A DNA stretch of 64,000 bases from NCBI RefSeq assembly GCF_015624485.1, contig NZ_CP061378.1:2728001-2792000 (forward strand), written 5' to 3'. This document shows, in pieces, positions 1 to 9,130 of this stretch. This DNA comes from Bradyrhizobium genosp. L (GTDB lineage: Bacteria; Pseudomonadota; Alphaproteobacteria; Rhizobiales; Xanthobacteraceae). The number at the start of each line of letters is the position of its first letter. Position 1 is the stretch's first letter. Both the position numbers and the translations under genes were made by a program. The notes beneath the pieces were generated by a model. That model was not told the origin of the DNA. It did not search any database and saw nothing but the letters and a program-made list of their open reading frames with translations.

Positions 1-1109
1 AAGAACAAACGGATCAGCAGCGCAGCCGCAACGATAATCGCGGCCGCGAGACCGATCCAGCCGGTATCGGCAAAAATGCCGACGGCAGCGCAGGGCGCGG
101 TGAGGAGCGCGGCGGCGTCGCTTTGATAGATCTGGCCGACGGCCGCAAAACTGCCGGCGCCCGCGCCGAGCCACCTCGTATCGGCCAGCATGCGCTCCAG
201 CGCGGCCGTGGTCTCGGCCGGCAGTGGCGGGACAAGCCGCAACAGCGTCAGGCCGGTGCTCTTCTCGAACACGAACGCCAGCACGATGCCGGCGCCGACC
301 AGGGCAGCGACCGATAGAGCGGTAGCGGCGATCGTCGACAGATCGAGCCTGCGGATGACGAGGATGAGCAGCAGCAGCACCATGCCGAAGGTCGCGGCGA
401 CCGCGCTGTTGGTGCTGGCGAAGCCAAAGATCGCAACCGCACTGATCAGGACGCCGGCAAGGCCGGCGAGGCCGATCGCGACCGAGCGCGACAGCGCGTG
501 ATGGGTCTCGGCCCGCTCGGCGGCGAGCTGCATCACCGCGAGATTGAGCACCAGGCCGAACCCGGCCAGGGCAGGGGCGCCATCGACCGTTTCGGCGCTG
601 ACCAGCCCCGGCACCGAGCGGTGCAGGTCCAGCGCCAAGGCCGACACCGCGGTTACGCCGGCGAGGACGAACAGGATCAGCTCGGCGCGGCTGCGATCGC
701 GGGCGACCACGATCGCGACGCCGATTAGCGCGATGGCTGATAGCTCCAAGACCAGCGCGCCCAGCGTCAGGCCGAGATCGGCCGTGACATAGCCGGTCGG
801 CAGGCCGCCCAGGGCGTCATGGGCGCTGCTCCAGATCGGGTGCGCCAGCGGAAGCCATATTGGGACCAGTTGGACCGCGATCAGTGTGGGAATGACGAAC
901 AGGGCCCAGCGCACCCAGGCTGACGCGCGTAGATAGTGATCGTAGTCGGCCTTGCGGGCGGAGAGCGAGGCCGCCAGCAGGCTCAACGCCGCGGCCATCG
1001 TCCCGAGCTGCGCGCCGAATCTGGCGCCGGCAATGTCGAGATTGGAAGCAGAAACGATGGAAACGATGAGGGCAAAATAAGCGAGGGACAAACGGCGCGC
1101 TCGAGGCAA
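1..1109 (-). CDS. O-antigen ligase/polymerase-like membrane protein, 3' end cut by window edge
   Basis: The minus-strand frame stays open from an in-frame stop at 1155-1157 down to the left edge and encodes at least 369 residues, almost all hydrophobic segments with short loops. Near the visible end it reads ADTRWLGAGAGSF followed about 30 residues later by FADTGWIGLAA. This matches the pattern of the Wzy_C (O-antigen ligase) family, where a WxxxxxxPLLGxGxGTF stretch precedes a conserved E/D-x-G-hydrophobic motif. Such inner-membrane proteins join or polymerise lipid-linked sugar repeat units. No ATG lies near the 5' end: a TTG at 1107-1109 is a plausible start just before the first membrane segment, with TTG 1089-1091 or ATG 996-998 as alternatives. 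Family call by inspection only. Confidence 0.6.
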   Translation of the reverse strand, partial: MPRARRLSLAYFALIVSIVSASNLDIAGARFGAQLGTMAAALSLLAASLSARKADYDHYLRASAWVRWALFVIPTLIAVQLVPIWLPLAHPIWSSAHDALGGLPTGYVTADLGLTLGALVLELSAIALIGVAIVVARDRSRAELILFVLAGVTAVSALALDLHRSVPGLVSAETVDGAPALAGFGLVLNLAVMQLAAERAETHHALSRSVAIGLAGLAGVLISAVAIFGFASTNSAVAATFGMVLLLLILVIRRLDLSTIAATALSVAALVGAGIVLAFVFEKSTGLTLLRLVPPLPAETTAALERMLADTRWLGAGAGSFAAVGQIYQSDAAALLTAPCAAVGIFADTGWIGLAAAIIVAAALLIRLF

Positions 1110-1230
1110 TGTCTGGGACCAGCGCGGGCCACCATACAAGCCGTCAGTCGGTTTTCAAGCAGGGGCGCATCACAAGACGCGGATGCACGCGCTTTAGCGT
1201 CGCGACAAGCGCGAAGCGTTTGCGTGGGGG

Positions 1231-1515
1231 TCAGCGCGCGGTCTTCGCGGCCTTGAAGGGACGGGGCAAGACGCGTGTCGCACGGGCGGCGGCAAGCCAA
1301 TAGCGCACCGCCGATCCGAAGAGGTAGCCCGCTTGCAGCACCAGGGCGCCGAGCACGAGATCCTTCAACGCATCGAGAAAGCTGAGGTTGGCGATCAGCC
1401 CGGCCGGGATCGCAATCAGCGCCATGACAAAGGTCAGCGGCAGCAGCACCAGCACCTGGAAGCGCTGGCCCAGCACGGCTCCGACGAGAAAGGTCAAAAT
1501 CAAAATCGCGGTCAT
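1231..1515 (-). CDS. small conserved-type membrane protein, unknown function
   Basis: 94 residues with about three hydrophobic segments (roughly residues 2-20, 22-42 and 50-72) and a basic C-terminus ending in PRPFKAAKTAR. The ATG is preceded by GGAG nine bases upstream, and that site lies inside a palindrome. The protein probably sits in the inner membrane with its basic tail in the cytoplasm. It precedes the O-antigen-ligase-like gene on the same strand, so the two may be co-transcribed. I do not recognise a family and no catalytic residues are evident. Confidence 0.6.
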   Translation of the reverse strand: MTAILILTFLVGAVLGQRFQVLVLLPLTFVMALIAIPAGLIANLSFLDALKDLVLGALVLQAGYLFGSAVRYWLAAARATRVLPRPFKAAKTAR

Positions 1516-1519
1516 TCCA

Positions 1520-1535
1520 AAGCACTCCAGTGCTT
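1520..1535. promoter_or_regulatory. palindrome overlapping the ribosome-binding site of the small membrane gene
   Basis: AAGCACT-CC-AGTGCTT is a perfect 7-base inverted repeat with a two-base centre, five bases upstream of the ATG at 1515. The GGAG ribosome-binding site of the minus-strand gene (complement of 1525-1528) is at its centre. It could be an operator or a structure that masks the ribosome-binding site; which one is inference. Confidence 0.4.
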
Positions 1536-1606
1536 CGGAGAGTGCCGTTTGTGGCCTTAAAACGGCATTAAGTTGAGGACAGTGATTTTATCCTTTGCGG
1601 CTAATT

Positions 1607-2155
1607 TTACAGGCTGCAGCTGGCGAGCAGCGAATTATAGGCTTCGCGGAGCCCGTTCAGCGCGACCATCCCTTTGATCTCGCTGTCGTTTTCTTTCACG
1701 CTGATCGCGAGCGAGGGCGTGGTTTGCCATTTTGCCGCAGCAAAGGCCGACACCTCGTCGGGCAACAGCACGGCTACGCCTGCTCCGGCCATGCTGGCCT
1801 CGAACGTCAGGCTGCCGCCGCCCGCCGAGGCAATCGTCACCTGGGGATGGCTGCGTGGCGGGAACGGGCGGATCAGGGCCACCAGCACGTCGACCTTGCC
1901 CTTCGGTGCGCAGCGCACGATCAGGCCGGCAAAGTCCGGGTCGGACTGGGCGGTGTCGGCGGTCTTCATGATGGCGGCTAAGGTCTCGCCCTCCTTGGCG
2001 CCCTGGGTCCGGGTGAACTTCCAGGCGGAGGAGGGGGCGGCCGTCTGGACGATGCAGGACGACCGCGACAGATCGCCTGCGCACGACCGGTCGGCGGGAG
2101 CCGCAACGAGATGGCTGGAGACCAGTCCAGCGAGAGCAACAGCCAAAGTCGGCAC
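1607..2155 (-). CDS. exported protein of unknown function
   Basis: 182 residues starting at a GTG at 2155, chosen because AAGGAG lies nine bases upstream and because the protein then opens with a typical signal peptide (hydrophobic VPTLAVALAGLVSSHLVAAPA followed by a short polar region). A longer open frame reaches 2332 but its extra N-terminus looks non-coding. The mature part has three or four cysteines and a mixed alpha/beta look, with no recognisable catalytic motif. It is divergent from the export lipoprotein gene at 2449, so the 293-base gap between them probably holds both promoters. Function unknown; a periplasmic role is inferred from the signal peptide. Confidence 0.6.
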   Translation of the reverse strand: MPTLAVALAGLVSSHLVAAPADRSCAGDLSRSSCIVQTAAPSSAWKFTRTQGAKEGETLAAIMKTADTAQSDPDFAGLIVRCAPKGKVDVLVALIRPFPPRSHPQVTIASAGGGSLTFEASMAGAGVAVLLPDEVSAFAAAKWQTTPSLAISVKENDSEIKGMVALNGLREAYNSLLASCSL

Positions 2156-2448
2156 GTTCGAAGGCTCCTTGGATCGCGAGAATGGCTTCTTACCAACGAC
2201 AGTGCGCGGAATGAGATCAGGCGCGCCGTGGGGGGGATGTCTACCTACAATCAATTTGCACTCAGAAGCGGCAAAGAAAGTACATCGTTTAGTCATAAAC
2301 AATTGGTCGGGCTGCGAAAGAGTCACCGCCACGCAACACTGTCGGACTCATTGCGCCGTTAACCACCCTGTTCCGGCCTGGAACCCTTGCCGCACCGCCC
2401 TCGACGCCGTACCAATTTCCCCAATTGGGGATTTCTGGGGCGCGATTC

Positions 2449-3648
2449 ATGCATTCCTTTGCCAAGACCTTTGTATTTCGGCCGGTATTTCTGGCCGCCG
2501 CGCTGGCCCTCGGGGCCTGCTCGACCAATCCTGGTTCGGGACCGCTGACCGACGACGTGCTGTCGCAGCAGACGGCCAACGGTCCGCAGTTTGAGCTCAT
2601 TCCGATCAACAACGCGACGGTGAAGATCCTTCACACGCACGAGCCGCAGGGGCTCGCGGGTGCCTTCACCGACCAGCGGCCGCCGGCGAGCATCGTGTTC
2701 GGCATCGGCGACGTGGTCAGCGTCACGATCTTCGAAGCCGCCGCGGGCGGTCTGTTCATCCCGGCGGAAGCCGGCGTCCGTCCGGGCAACTACGTGACGA
2801 TCCCGGACCAGACTGTCGACAATGACGGCTTCATCACGGTACCTTATGCCGGCCAGATCAAGGCCGATGGCAAGACCGCCGTCGATATCCAGCGCGCGAT
2901 CGTCGAGAAGATCGCCAACCGCGCCATCGAGCCGCAGGCGGTGGTCTCGATGTCGTCGCAGCGCACCCAGCTGATCAGCGTGCAGGGTGAAGTCAACGCG
3001 CCGGCGCGTTATCCGGCGAGCGCCGCGGGTGCCAAGGATCGCGTGCTCGATGCCATCACCCGTGCCGGCGGCATCAAGGGCCAGGGCTTCGAGACCTGGG
3101 TCATGCTCGAGCGCAAGGGCAAGCGGGCGACCGTGCCGTTCGAAAATCTCGTGATGGCGCCCGAGAACAACATCTATGTGCGGCCCGACGACAGCATCTA
3201 TGTCTATCGCGAGCAGCAGAAGTTCATGGCGTTCGGCGCCAGCGGCCAGAGCGGCGAGTTCAATTTCGATGCCTGGCGAATCAATCTGAGCGAAGCTGTC
3301 GGCAAGGCCGGTGGTCTGCTCGACGCCCAAGCCGATCCGGCCGCCGTGTTCATGTATCGCCGCGAGCCGCGTGACGTCGCCCAACAGCTCGGCATCGACG
3401 TCAGCAAGTACACGTCCGACACCATTCCGGTGATCTTCAGCGTGAACCTGCGCGATCCCGGCGGCTTCTTCCTGGCCACAAAGGTCATGATGAAGAACCA
3501 GGACATCATCTACGTCTCGAACTCGCGCAACGTCGAAGTCACCAAGTTCCTGACTTACCTCCGGGTGATCATGGGTACGGGCAGCGATGCGGTGAACCTC
3601 GCCAACGACTCGCTGATCTTCCGCAACAACATCAAGCTCGCGCCGTAA
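2449..3648 (+). CDS. outer-membrane polysaccharide export lipoprotein (Wza/ExoF/OPX family)
   Basis: 399 residues from ATG 2449. The N-terminus is a lipoprotein signal with lipobox LALGAC (Cys at about residue 24), so the mature protein is lipid-anchored to the outer membrane. The Poly_export domain begins at FGIGDVVSVTIFEAA (about residues 85-100) with the typical GDxVxVxVF pattern, followed by FITVPYAGQIKADGKT, and then two SLBB-type repeats, the first starting near VSVQGEV-like ISVQGEVNAPARYP. OPX proteins form the outer-membrane channel for EPS and work with a Wzc/ExoP co-polymerase. It is the only OPX gene in this window although two co-polymerases are present. A longer start at TTG 2425 would place extra residues before the lipoprotein signal and is unlikely. 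A strong terminator follows at 3676. Confidence 0.93.
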   Translation: MHSFAKTFVFRPVFLAAALALGACSTNPGSGPLTDDVLSQQTANGPQFELIPINNATVKILHTHEPQGLAGAFTDQRPPASIVFGIGDVVSVTIFEAAAGGLFIPAEAGVRPGNYVTIPDQTVDNDGFITVPYAGQIKADGKTAVDIQRAIVEKIANRAIEPQAVVSMSSQRTQLISVQGEVNAPARYPASAAGAKDRVLDAITRAGGIKGQGFETWVMLERKGKRATVPFENLVMAPENNIYVRPDDSIYVYREQQKFMAFGASGQSGEFNFDAWRINLSEAVGKAGGLLDAQADPAAVFMYRREPRDVAQQLGIDVSKYTSDTIPVIFSVNLRDPGGFFLATKVMMKNQDIIYVSNSRNVEVTKFLTYLRVIMGTGSDAVNLANDSLIFRNNIKLAP

Positions 3649-3675
3649 GGTTAAGGCGCGAAGGCTGCGAGACAG

Positions 3676-3709
3676 ATGGCACCGGGCTTTGTCCCGGTGC
3701 CATTTTCGT
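3676..3709 (+). terminator. rho-independent terminator after the export lipoprotein gene
   Basis: Perfect 11-base-pair stem (3676-3686 with 3693-3703), six-base loop CTTTGT, then TTTTCGTTT. It lies 28 bases after the stop of the OPX gene and before the ribosome-binding site of the next gene, which argues that the next gene starts at 3766 rather than further upstream. Confidence 0.88.
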
Positions 3710-3765
3710 TTAGATGCAATCCTTCGCTTGGATCGAGGTCATTTCGCCGCCCTTCGGGAGCCCTT

Positions 3766-4347
3766 ATGCATTGCAGGCAGCCATGGCTTTGCCGCGCTCT
3801 GATCGTGGTGGCGGTCATCTGCGGGCCCGGTCGCGAAGCTGCGCCGGCCCAGACGACGATGGGGGTCCGCCATCGGATCGATGTCGTCGTCTCGGCCGAG
3901 CCCAACTCGCCGATCCTCGCGCGTTTGCGCCGCGCCAAGGGCTCGCTGACCTTCACCGTCAGACTTTCGGCCAACTCCATGGAGAGCCGGTTTTTCGGCA
4001 TGCTGCATCCCGCCTTTTCGGATATCGTGGTGCCGGACAAGGCGGGTGAACCGCTCGTCAGACAGACCAAGCTGTGGGAGGAGGAGAAGTGCCATCAGCG
4101 GCGAGGGCTGCCGAAGGTCACCGTGACGCAGCTTGCCGGGGAGTTTGGCGAGGGCGAGCACCGGATCGCCATCTCAGCCATCAACCGTCACATCGGGCTG
4201 CTCGTGCCGCCTGACGAACTGACCCCGGGAATAAAGCTCGAGCCGGGGAGTGATAGTCTCGGGCCATTCTATGCGTTTCGGGCGCAGACCCGGGACAGCA
4301 GGCTGAATGTCGACCTGAAGATCTATCCGTTCGATTGCTTCCTTTAA
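3766..4347 (+). CDS. exported protein of unknown function in EPS operon
   Basis: 193 residues from ATG 3766, with GGGAG five bases upstream. An N-terminal signal peptide (hydrophobic ALIVVAVICGPGREAAPAQ) suggests export to the periplasm. The mature part has no motif I recognise; it contains WEEEKCHQRRGLPKV and a C-terminal Cys (PFDCFL), so one disulphide is possible. It is 15 bases upstream of the O-antigen ligase gene and probably shares its transcript. A role in polymer assembly is suggested only by position. Confidence 0.65.
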   Translation: MHCRQPWLCRALIVVAVICGPGREAAPAQTTMGVRHRIDVVVSAEPNSPILARLRRAKGSLTFTVRLSANSMESRFFGMLHPAFSDIVVPDKAGEPLVRQTKLWEEEKCHQRRGLPKVTVTQLAGEFGEGEHRIAISAINRHIGLLVPPDELTPGIKLEPGSDSLGPFYAFRAQTRDSRLNVDLKIYPFDCFL

Positions 4348-4362
4348 GAACAGGCCCCGGCC

Positions 4363-5874
4363 TTGACGACGATGCGCCTTCGGCTTCCCAACATCAGCTG
4401 GTCCAATATCTCCTGGTCTTGGAGCCTGCCGGCTACGTTCATCCTGTTTTTCGTCGTCGCCAGCGCGCCGTTTCCGTTCGGCTCGACCAACGACATTTCG
4501 ATTGCGTTCTGGTGCTTGTGCCTCGGCGTCGCATTGATGGTGGCGCCGTTGCGCGATCTGCGCCGCCCGCATTTGTGGATGATCGCAGGCATCGGTGTGA
4601 TCGTCGTGGCTTACGCCTTCGTGCTGCACGAGCAGCTCTCCGACCATCCCTGGGTTGCCCCGTTTCATCCGATCTGGAAGCAGGCCTCGGAGCTGCTCGG
4701 CGTGCCGATCGCGCCGTCGGCCTCGATTGTGAAGAACGAGGCGTTCTTCGCACTAGGGGCGCCGCTTGCGAATATCCTCGCCATCCTGCTCGGAATCTGC
4801 GTCGGTGCGGACCGTGGCCGGGCGCGGCAGATCCTGTGGGTGATCGCGATCTCCGGCAGCCTCTATGCGCTGTATGGCGTGTTGTCGTTCCTGATCGAGC
4901 CGACCATGATCCTGTGGCGCGACAAGCAGTATTATCTCGGCAGCGTCACCGGCACCTTCATCAACCGCAACACGGCGGCAGCTTATTTCGGCTCGTCCGC
5001 GGTGATCTGGATGCTGCTGATCCTTGAGGACGTGCGCCGCCGGCTTCCCGAACGGCACCTCGAATGGCGGCGGCTGTGGCGGGATGTCTCCGACATCCCG
5101 CCACGCGAGATCCTGCCGCAGCTCGCCGCGCTGTTGATCTGCCTGATGGCGATGTTCATGACCACCTCGCGCGCTGGCGTCGGCCTATCGCTGCTCGCCA
5201 TGATCGTGTCGTTCACCGTATTCCTGCGCAAAGATCTGCCGCCGCGCATCGGCATCTGGATTTCGCTCGGCTCGGGCGTCGCGGTCGCGCTCGGCCTGCT
5301 GCAGCTGCTCGGCGGCCGGGTCTCCAGCCGCTTCGACAGCCAGGGCCTGGTCGACGAGGGGCGGGTGGAGGCCTGGAAATCCACGCTGCATATCATCGCC
5401 GACAATCCCTGGTTCGGCACCGGCATGGGCACCTTCCAATGGGCCTTCCCGCCCTACCGCAGCCCGAACATCTCGATTCGCGGCATCTGGGATGCGGCGC
5501 ATTCCACGCCGCTCGAGCTTGCCTCCGAGGTCGGCATCCCGATGGCGCTTTTGGTGGCGGCCGCATGGGCAATCATGTTCGTCATCCTCGCCAAGGGCGT
5601 GTTCGGACGCCGGCGCGACGCCATCATCCCGCTGGCAGCGGCGGCCACCGCGACCCTGTCGCTGCTGCATTCGTGCCTCGACTTCACCCTTCAAGTCCCC
5701 GGTTACAGCATTCCGTTCTTTGCACTTTTCGGCGTGGGGCTGGCGCAATCCTTGCGCAGCACCGAGGCTGCCGGACGGGTCGAGATGGTGCCGCAAAATC
5801 CGCGCGAGGAGGAGCCGGGCGCGAGCCGTAACGGGACTGCCCGACGGACACCGGAGCTTCATAAAAGTGTCTAG
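4363..5874 (+). CDS. O-antigen ligase/polymerase family protein (Wzy/ExoQ-like)
   Basis: About 503 residues with ten or more membrane segments. The central region carries GTFINRNTAAAYFG (residues about 200-213), a hallmark of the family, and the large periplasmic loop reads GRVEAWKSTLHIIADNPWF followed by GTGMGTF and then AHSTPLELASEVGIP, the classic Wzy_C layout with conserved Arg and His. Members polymerise undecaprenyl-linked repeat units at the periplasmic face. The start is either TTG 4363 (ACAGG eight bases upstream) or ATG 4372. The polar C-terminal 40 residues are cytoplasmic. It lies in the same operon as the exported protein at 3766. Confidence 0.9.
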   Translation: MTTMRLRLPNISWSNISWSWSLPATFILFFVVASAPFPFGSTNDISIAFWCLCLGVALMVAPLRDLRRPHLWMIAGIGVIVVAYAFVLHEQLSDHPWVAPFHPIWKQASELLGVPIAPSASIVKNEAFFALGAPLANILAILLGICVGADRGRARQILWVIAISGSLYALYGVLSFLIEPTMILWRDKQYYLGSVTGTFINRNTAAAYFGSSAVIWMLLILEDVRRRLPERHLEWRRLWRDVSDIPPREILPQLAALLICLMAMFMTTSRAGVGLSLLAMIVSFTVFLRKDLPPRIGIWISLGSGVAVALGLLQLLGGRVSSRFDSQGLVDEGRVEAWKSTLHIIADNPWFGTGMGTFQWAFPPYRSPNISIRGIWDAAHSTPLELASEVGIPMALLVAAAWAIMFVILAKGVFGRRRDAIIPLAAAATATLSLLHSCLDFTLQVPGYSIPFFALFGVGLAQSLRSTEAAGRVEMVPQNPREEEPGASRNGTARRTPELHKSV

Positions 5875-6002
5875 ATTTGAAGCAGTTGCGCTATTTACGA
5901 AGTCTTTAGATTAAGTGGACAGTTCCATCGGCTTCAGCTAGTTTCTGCAATGCACAGCCATTTTGTCCGCTGCAAGCGGCAGTCGATATTTGGAGATTTG
6001 TT

Positions 6003-6623
6003 ATGAGCGTTTTCAGCTTTGCGCTTCGTCTGGCTGCGGCCGCAGCCGTCGCGGCGACGATTTCGACGGCGGCAAGCGCCGCCGTCTATCCGCCGCAGCG
6101 CCAGCTGCCGCCCCAAGTCATCACCGATTTCAAGGCCTCGCCGAAGACCCTGCTACAGCAGTACCAGGGCGGCCCGCAGCTGATCTCCCGCGTCCGCGAC
6201 CTCGGCGCGTCCGACCCGACGACACTCCCGGGCATCATTTCGCTGTTGACCGATCCGACCACGACGAAGGAGCAGGTTCGCGCGATCGTCGCCGGCCTCG
6301 CCCAGGTGGCGCGTATGGCGGCCTCGACCGACCAAGCCTACGCCAATGAGATCCAGACCGCGATTGCGGGGACGAAGAATGCCGACGTGATCGCTGCGTA
6401 TCAGGCCGCAACGGGTGACGTCGCGATCGCGGCGTCCGGCGGTGGCGGTGCAGGCGGCGGTGGTTCGGGCGCAGGTGGTTCGACCGGCACCGGTGGCTTT
6501 GCGTTTGGCGGGACGAGCACCGGCGCCAGCTCGATCGGTGGGCTGCACTATGCGACGTCCGGGTCGAGCATCAGCGGCGGCGGCGTCGGCGGTGCCTCCG
6601 GCAGCAGCGTCAGCCCGCGCTGA
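6003..6623 (+). CDS. glycine/serine-rich exported protein, unknown function
   Basis: 206 residues with a clear Sec signal peptide (hydrophobic residues 5-25, cleavage likely after TAASA). A helical domain of about 110 residues, rich in Ala and Gln, is followed by a C-terminal 60-residue tract made mostly of Gly, Ser and Ala (GGGGAGGGGSGAGGS type). Low-complexity tails like this are usually flexible. No enzyme motif is visible. It sits between the polymerase and the ExoP co-polymerase genes and is followed by its own terminator at 6677, so it may be a separate transcript. Some envelope or matrix role is possible but unproven. Confidence 0.7.
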   Translation: MSVFSFALRLAAAAAVAATISTAASAAVYPPQRQLPPQVITDFKASPKTLLQQYQGGPQLISRVRDLGASDPTTLPGIISLLTDPTTTKEQVRAIVAGLAQVARMAASTDQAYANEIQTAIAGTKNADVIAAYQAATGDVAIAASGGGGAGGGGSGAGGSTGTGGFAFGGTSTGASSIGGLHYATSGSSISGGGVGGASGSSVSPR

Positions 6624-6676
6624 GCTCCAAACCGAGTAAGTTGTGACCTGACTTGGCACGGGGTCACTTGACAGTT

Positions 6677-6712
6677 GAAACGGCGCGTCGTTGAGCGCCG
6701 TTTCGCGTTTTG
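6677..6712 (+). terminator. rho-independent terminator after glycine-rich protein gene
   Basis: GAAACGGCGC (6677-6686) pairs perfectly with GCGCCGTTTC (6695-6704) across an eight-base loop, followed by GCGTTTT. It lies 53 bases after the stop codon. Confidence 0.8.
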
Positions 6713-6862
6713 GCGTTAAGCTTTTGAGCAAATTGTAATGCGCCAACGCCTTTGTGCGACCGCAATTGAGTTCAGGTGTGCTCTTGAGCGTGCTATAGCT
6801 AACATAGGTCGTTGATCTCATTTTGCGACGCCGATGTCGGAATCCTTTTCAGGAAAAATTCA

Positions 6863-9130
6863 ATGTTGCAGGTGAACAAGCCGTCATCCGAGATCAACCG
6901 CGATTACGTCGCTTCGGAAGGCTCAACGGTCCAGACACTCACCTCCTACGTTGATATCATTCGCCGGCAATTTCCGACGATTGTCGCTATCGTATCGGCC
7001 TGCGTGCTCCTTGCCTTGCTGTATCTCTTCACCGCAGCTCCGCAATTCACCTCGACCGCGACGATGGTGATCGACACGCGCAAGGTTCAGCTATTCCAGC
7101 AACAATCGGTGCTTGGTGATATCGCAGTCGATTCAGCAACTGTGGAGACGCAGGTTGAGATCCTGAAATCCGAGAATATCAGCCTCGCGGTGATCCGTGA
7201 TTTGCACTTGATCGAGGATCCCGAATTTACCGGTAGTGGAGGCGGGCTGCTTGGCTCGGTGATCAGCAGCATTTCCGATTTGTTTTCGGATGGGCGCGCA
7301 CCATCGGAGTTCGAGCAGACCCGTAAGGCTCTGGAGCGCTTCGAGAAGAACCGTACCATCAAGCGGCTCGGGCTGACTTACGTGATGGAGATCGGCTTTA
7401 CGTCGAAGGACCCGCAAAAGGCGGCCAAAATTGCAAATGCGATCGCGGACTCCTATATCGTGGACCAGCTGGAAGCGAAGTATCAAGCGACCCGCCGCGC
7501 GAGCGTCTGGTTACAGGACAGGATCAAGGAGCTGCGCACGCAGGCTTCTGGTGCTCAGAAGGCCGTGGTGGATTTCAAGACCGCCAACAATATCGTCGAC
7601 ACAGGCGGTCGGCTGATGAATGAGCAGCAGCTTGCGGAAGTGAATAGCCAGCTCGTTCTGGCGCATGCCGCTACTGCGGAGGCCAAGGCGCGGCTCGATC
7701 GCATGACCGAAATCCTCAAGCAGGATATTCCGGATGCCAACGTGGCCGACGCGCTCAAGAACGACACCATCGTCAAGCTGCGCGGCCAGTTTGTTGATAT
7801 GGCTTCGAAGGAATCGATCTGGTCGGCCAGATATGGCTCGGACCATCTTGCCGCCGTCAATCTGCGCAAGCAGATGGCCGAGATCAAGAAGAACATTCAA
7901 GACGAACTGAAGCGCATTCAGGAGTCCTACAAGAGCGACTACGACATCGCCGTTACGCGCGAGGACGCAATCAAATCGAGTCTCAACAATGTTGTCTCGG
8001 AATCGCAACTCACCAATCAAGCGCAGGTGCAGCTGCGCGAGCTTGAGAGCAATGCGCAGTCCTACCAGGCCATGTATGACAATTTCCTGCAGCGCTACAT
8101 GGAATCGGTGCAGCAGCAGTCATTCCCGATCACCGAGGCGCGAGTCATCAGCGCGGCGACCACGCCGCTGAAGAAGAGCTATCCCAAGACGTTGATCATC
8201 CTCGCTATAAGCTTGCTCGGTGGGTTGATCCTGAGCTTCGGCACGGCGATGGCACGAGAGCTTACCGACAAGGTCTTCCGCACCACGGGTCAGGTGGAGG
8301 AGGCGCTGGGCGAGAATTGCATCGCCATCCTGCCCGCACTCGGCGCTGCCGCGTCGGTGCAGGGGCTTGGAGAGAAATTTGCCGGTCGCAAGTCTCCGAA
8401 GAAGAACAATCCGCAGCCTGACCTGCTGCGCTATGTCGTCAACAATCCGCTGTCGCGCTTCTCGGAGGCGATCCGCTCGCTCAAGGTGGCGGTGGATCTC
8501 AATTCAATCGTACGTGAAAACCGAGTGCTCGCAGCCACATCTACGCTTCCTAACGAGGGCAAGAGTACATTGTCGACCAACCTCGCCCAGCTCATCGCAC
8601 ATGGTGGCGCGCGCGTTATCTTGGTCGATGCGGATCTGCGCAACCCATCACTATCGCGCGCTCTGGTGCCGGACACCAAAGTCGGGCTGGTGGACGTTGT
8701 GGCGCAGAAGGTGCAACTCGAGGATGCCGTCGTCGTCGATCCGGAAACTAAGCTCTCGATCTTGCCAGCCGGTACGACCTCAAAGTTGTTGCACACGAAT
8801 GAAATTCTGGCGTCAAAGGCGATGCATGCCCTCGTGATGCTCTTGCGCTCGAAATACGATTACGTCGTGCTCGACATGCCCCCGATGGCGCCTGTGGTCG
8901 ACGTGCGCGTGACATCGTCCTTCGTGGATTCCTATGTGTTTGTAGTGGAGTGGGGTAAGACCAATATCGATGTCATCAAGCATAACCTGCGCAGTGCGCC
9001 GGAGATACAGGAGAAGTTGCTTGGCGTCGTCCTGAACAAGGCCGATACCAAGCTTCTCGCACGTTATCAATCTTACCATGGCCGCTACTATTACCAGAAG
9101 TACTACGCCCGCTATGGTTACGTGGAGTAA
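6863..9130 (+). CDS. ExoP/Wzc-type polysaccharide co-polymerase with tyrosine-kinase-like ATPase domain
   Basis: 755 residues from ATG 6863, with AGGAAAA upstream. Domains in order: N-terminal Wzz-type chain-length domain with the first membrane segment at about residues 40-65, a long coiled-coil periplasmic part, the second membrane segment near residues 435-460 (SYPKTLIILAISLLGGLIL), then a cytoplasmic BY-kinase domain. The kinase has Walker A LPNEGKST (about residue 562), Walker A' VILVDADLR (about 585) and Walker B YDYVVLDMPP (about 665). The C-terminus is rich in tyrosine (YHGRYYYQKYYARYGY), the usual autophosphorylation cluster. The protein controls chain length and couples polymerisation to the OPX channel. 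The next gene overlaps its end by 17 bases. The domain calls are strong; which polymer it serves is inferred from position. Confidence 0.93.
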   Translation: MLQVNKPSSEINRDYVASEGSTVQTLTSYVDIIRRQFPTIVAIVSACVLLALLYLFTAAPQFTSTATMVIDTRKVQLFQQQSVLGDIAVDSATVETQVEILKSENISLAVIRDLHLIEDPEFTGSGGGLLGSVISSISDLFSDGRAPSEFEQTRKALERFEKNRTIKRLGLTYVMEIGFTSKDPQKAAKIANAIADSYIVDQLEAKYQATRRASVWLQDRIKELRTQASGAQKAVVDFKTANNIVDTGGRLMNEQQLAEVNSQLVLAHAATAEAKARLDRMTEILKQDIPDANVADALKNDTIVKLRGQFVDMASKESIWSARYGSDHLAAVNLRKQMAEIKKNIQDELKRIQESYKSDYDIAVTREDAIKSSLNNVVSESQLTNQAQVQLRELESNAQSYQAMYDNFLQRYMESVQQQSFPITEARVISAATTPLKKSYPKTLIILAISLLGGLILSFGTAMARELTDKVFRTTGQVEEALGENCIAILPALGAAASVQGLGEKFAGRKSPKKNNPQPDLLRYVVNNPLSRFSEAIRSLKVAVDLNSIVRENRVLAATSTLPNEGKSTLSTNLAQLIAHGGARVILVDADLRNPSLSRALVPDTKVGLVDVVAQKVQLEDAVVVDPETKLSILPAGTTSKLLHTNEILASKAMHALVMLLRSKYDYVVLDMPPMAPVVDVRVTSSFVDSYVFVVEWGKTNIDVIKHNLRSAPEIQEKLLGVVLNKADTKLLARYQSYHGRYYYQKYYARYGYVE

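Noticed and set aside
2359..3384. Long minus-strand open frame of 341 residues over the OPX gene
   Set aside because: It is antisense to a clear Poly_export protein, is dominated by His, Arg and Asp typical of GC-rich shadow frames, and has no motifs.
6653..6680. TGGCACG...CTTGA stretch resembling a sigma-54 promoter before the exoP-like gene
   Set aside because: The spacing to the required GC at the -12 element does not fit, and it overlaps the terminator hairpin.
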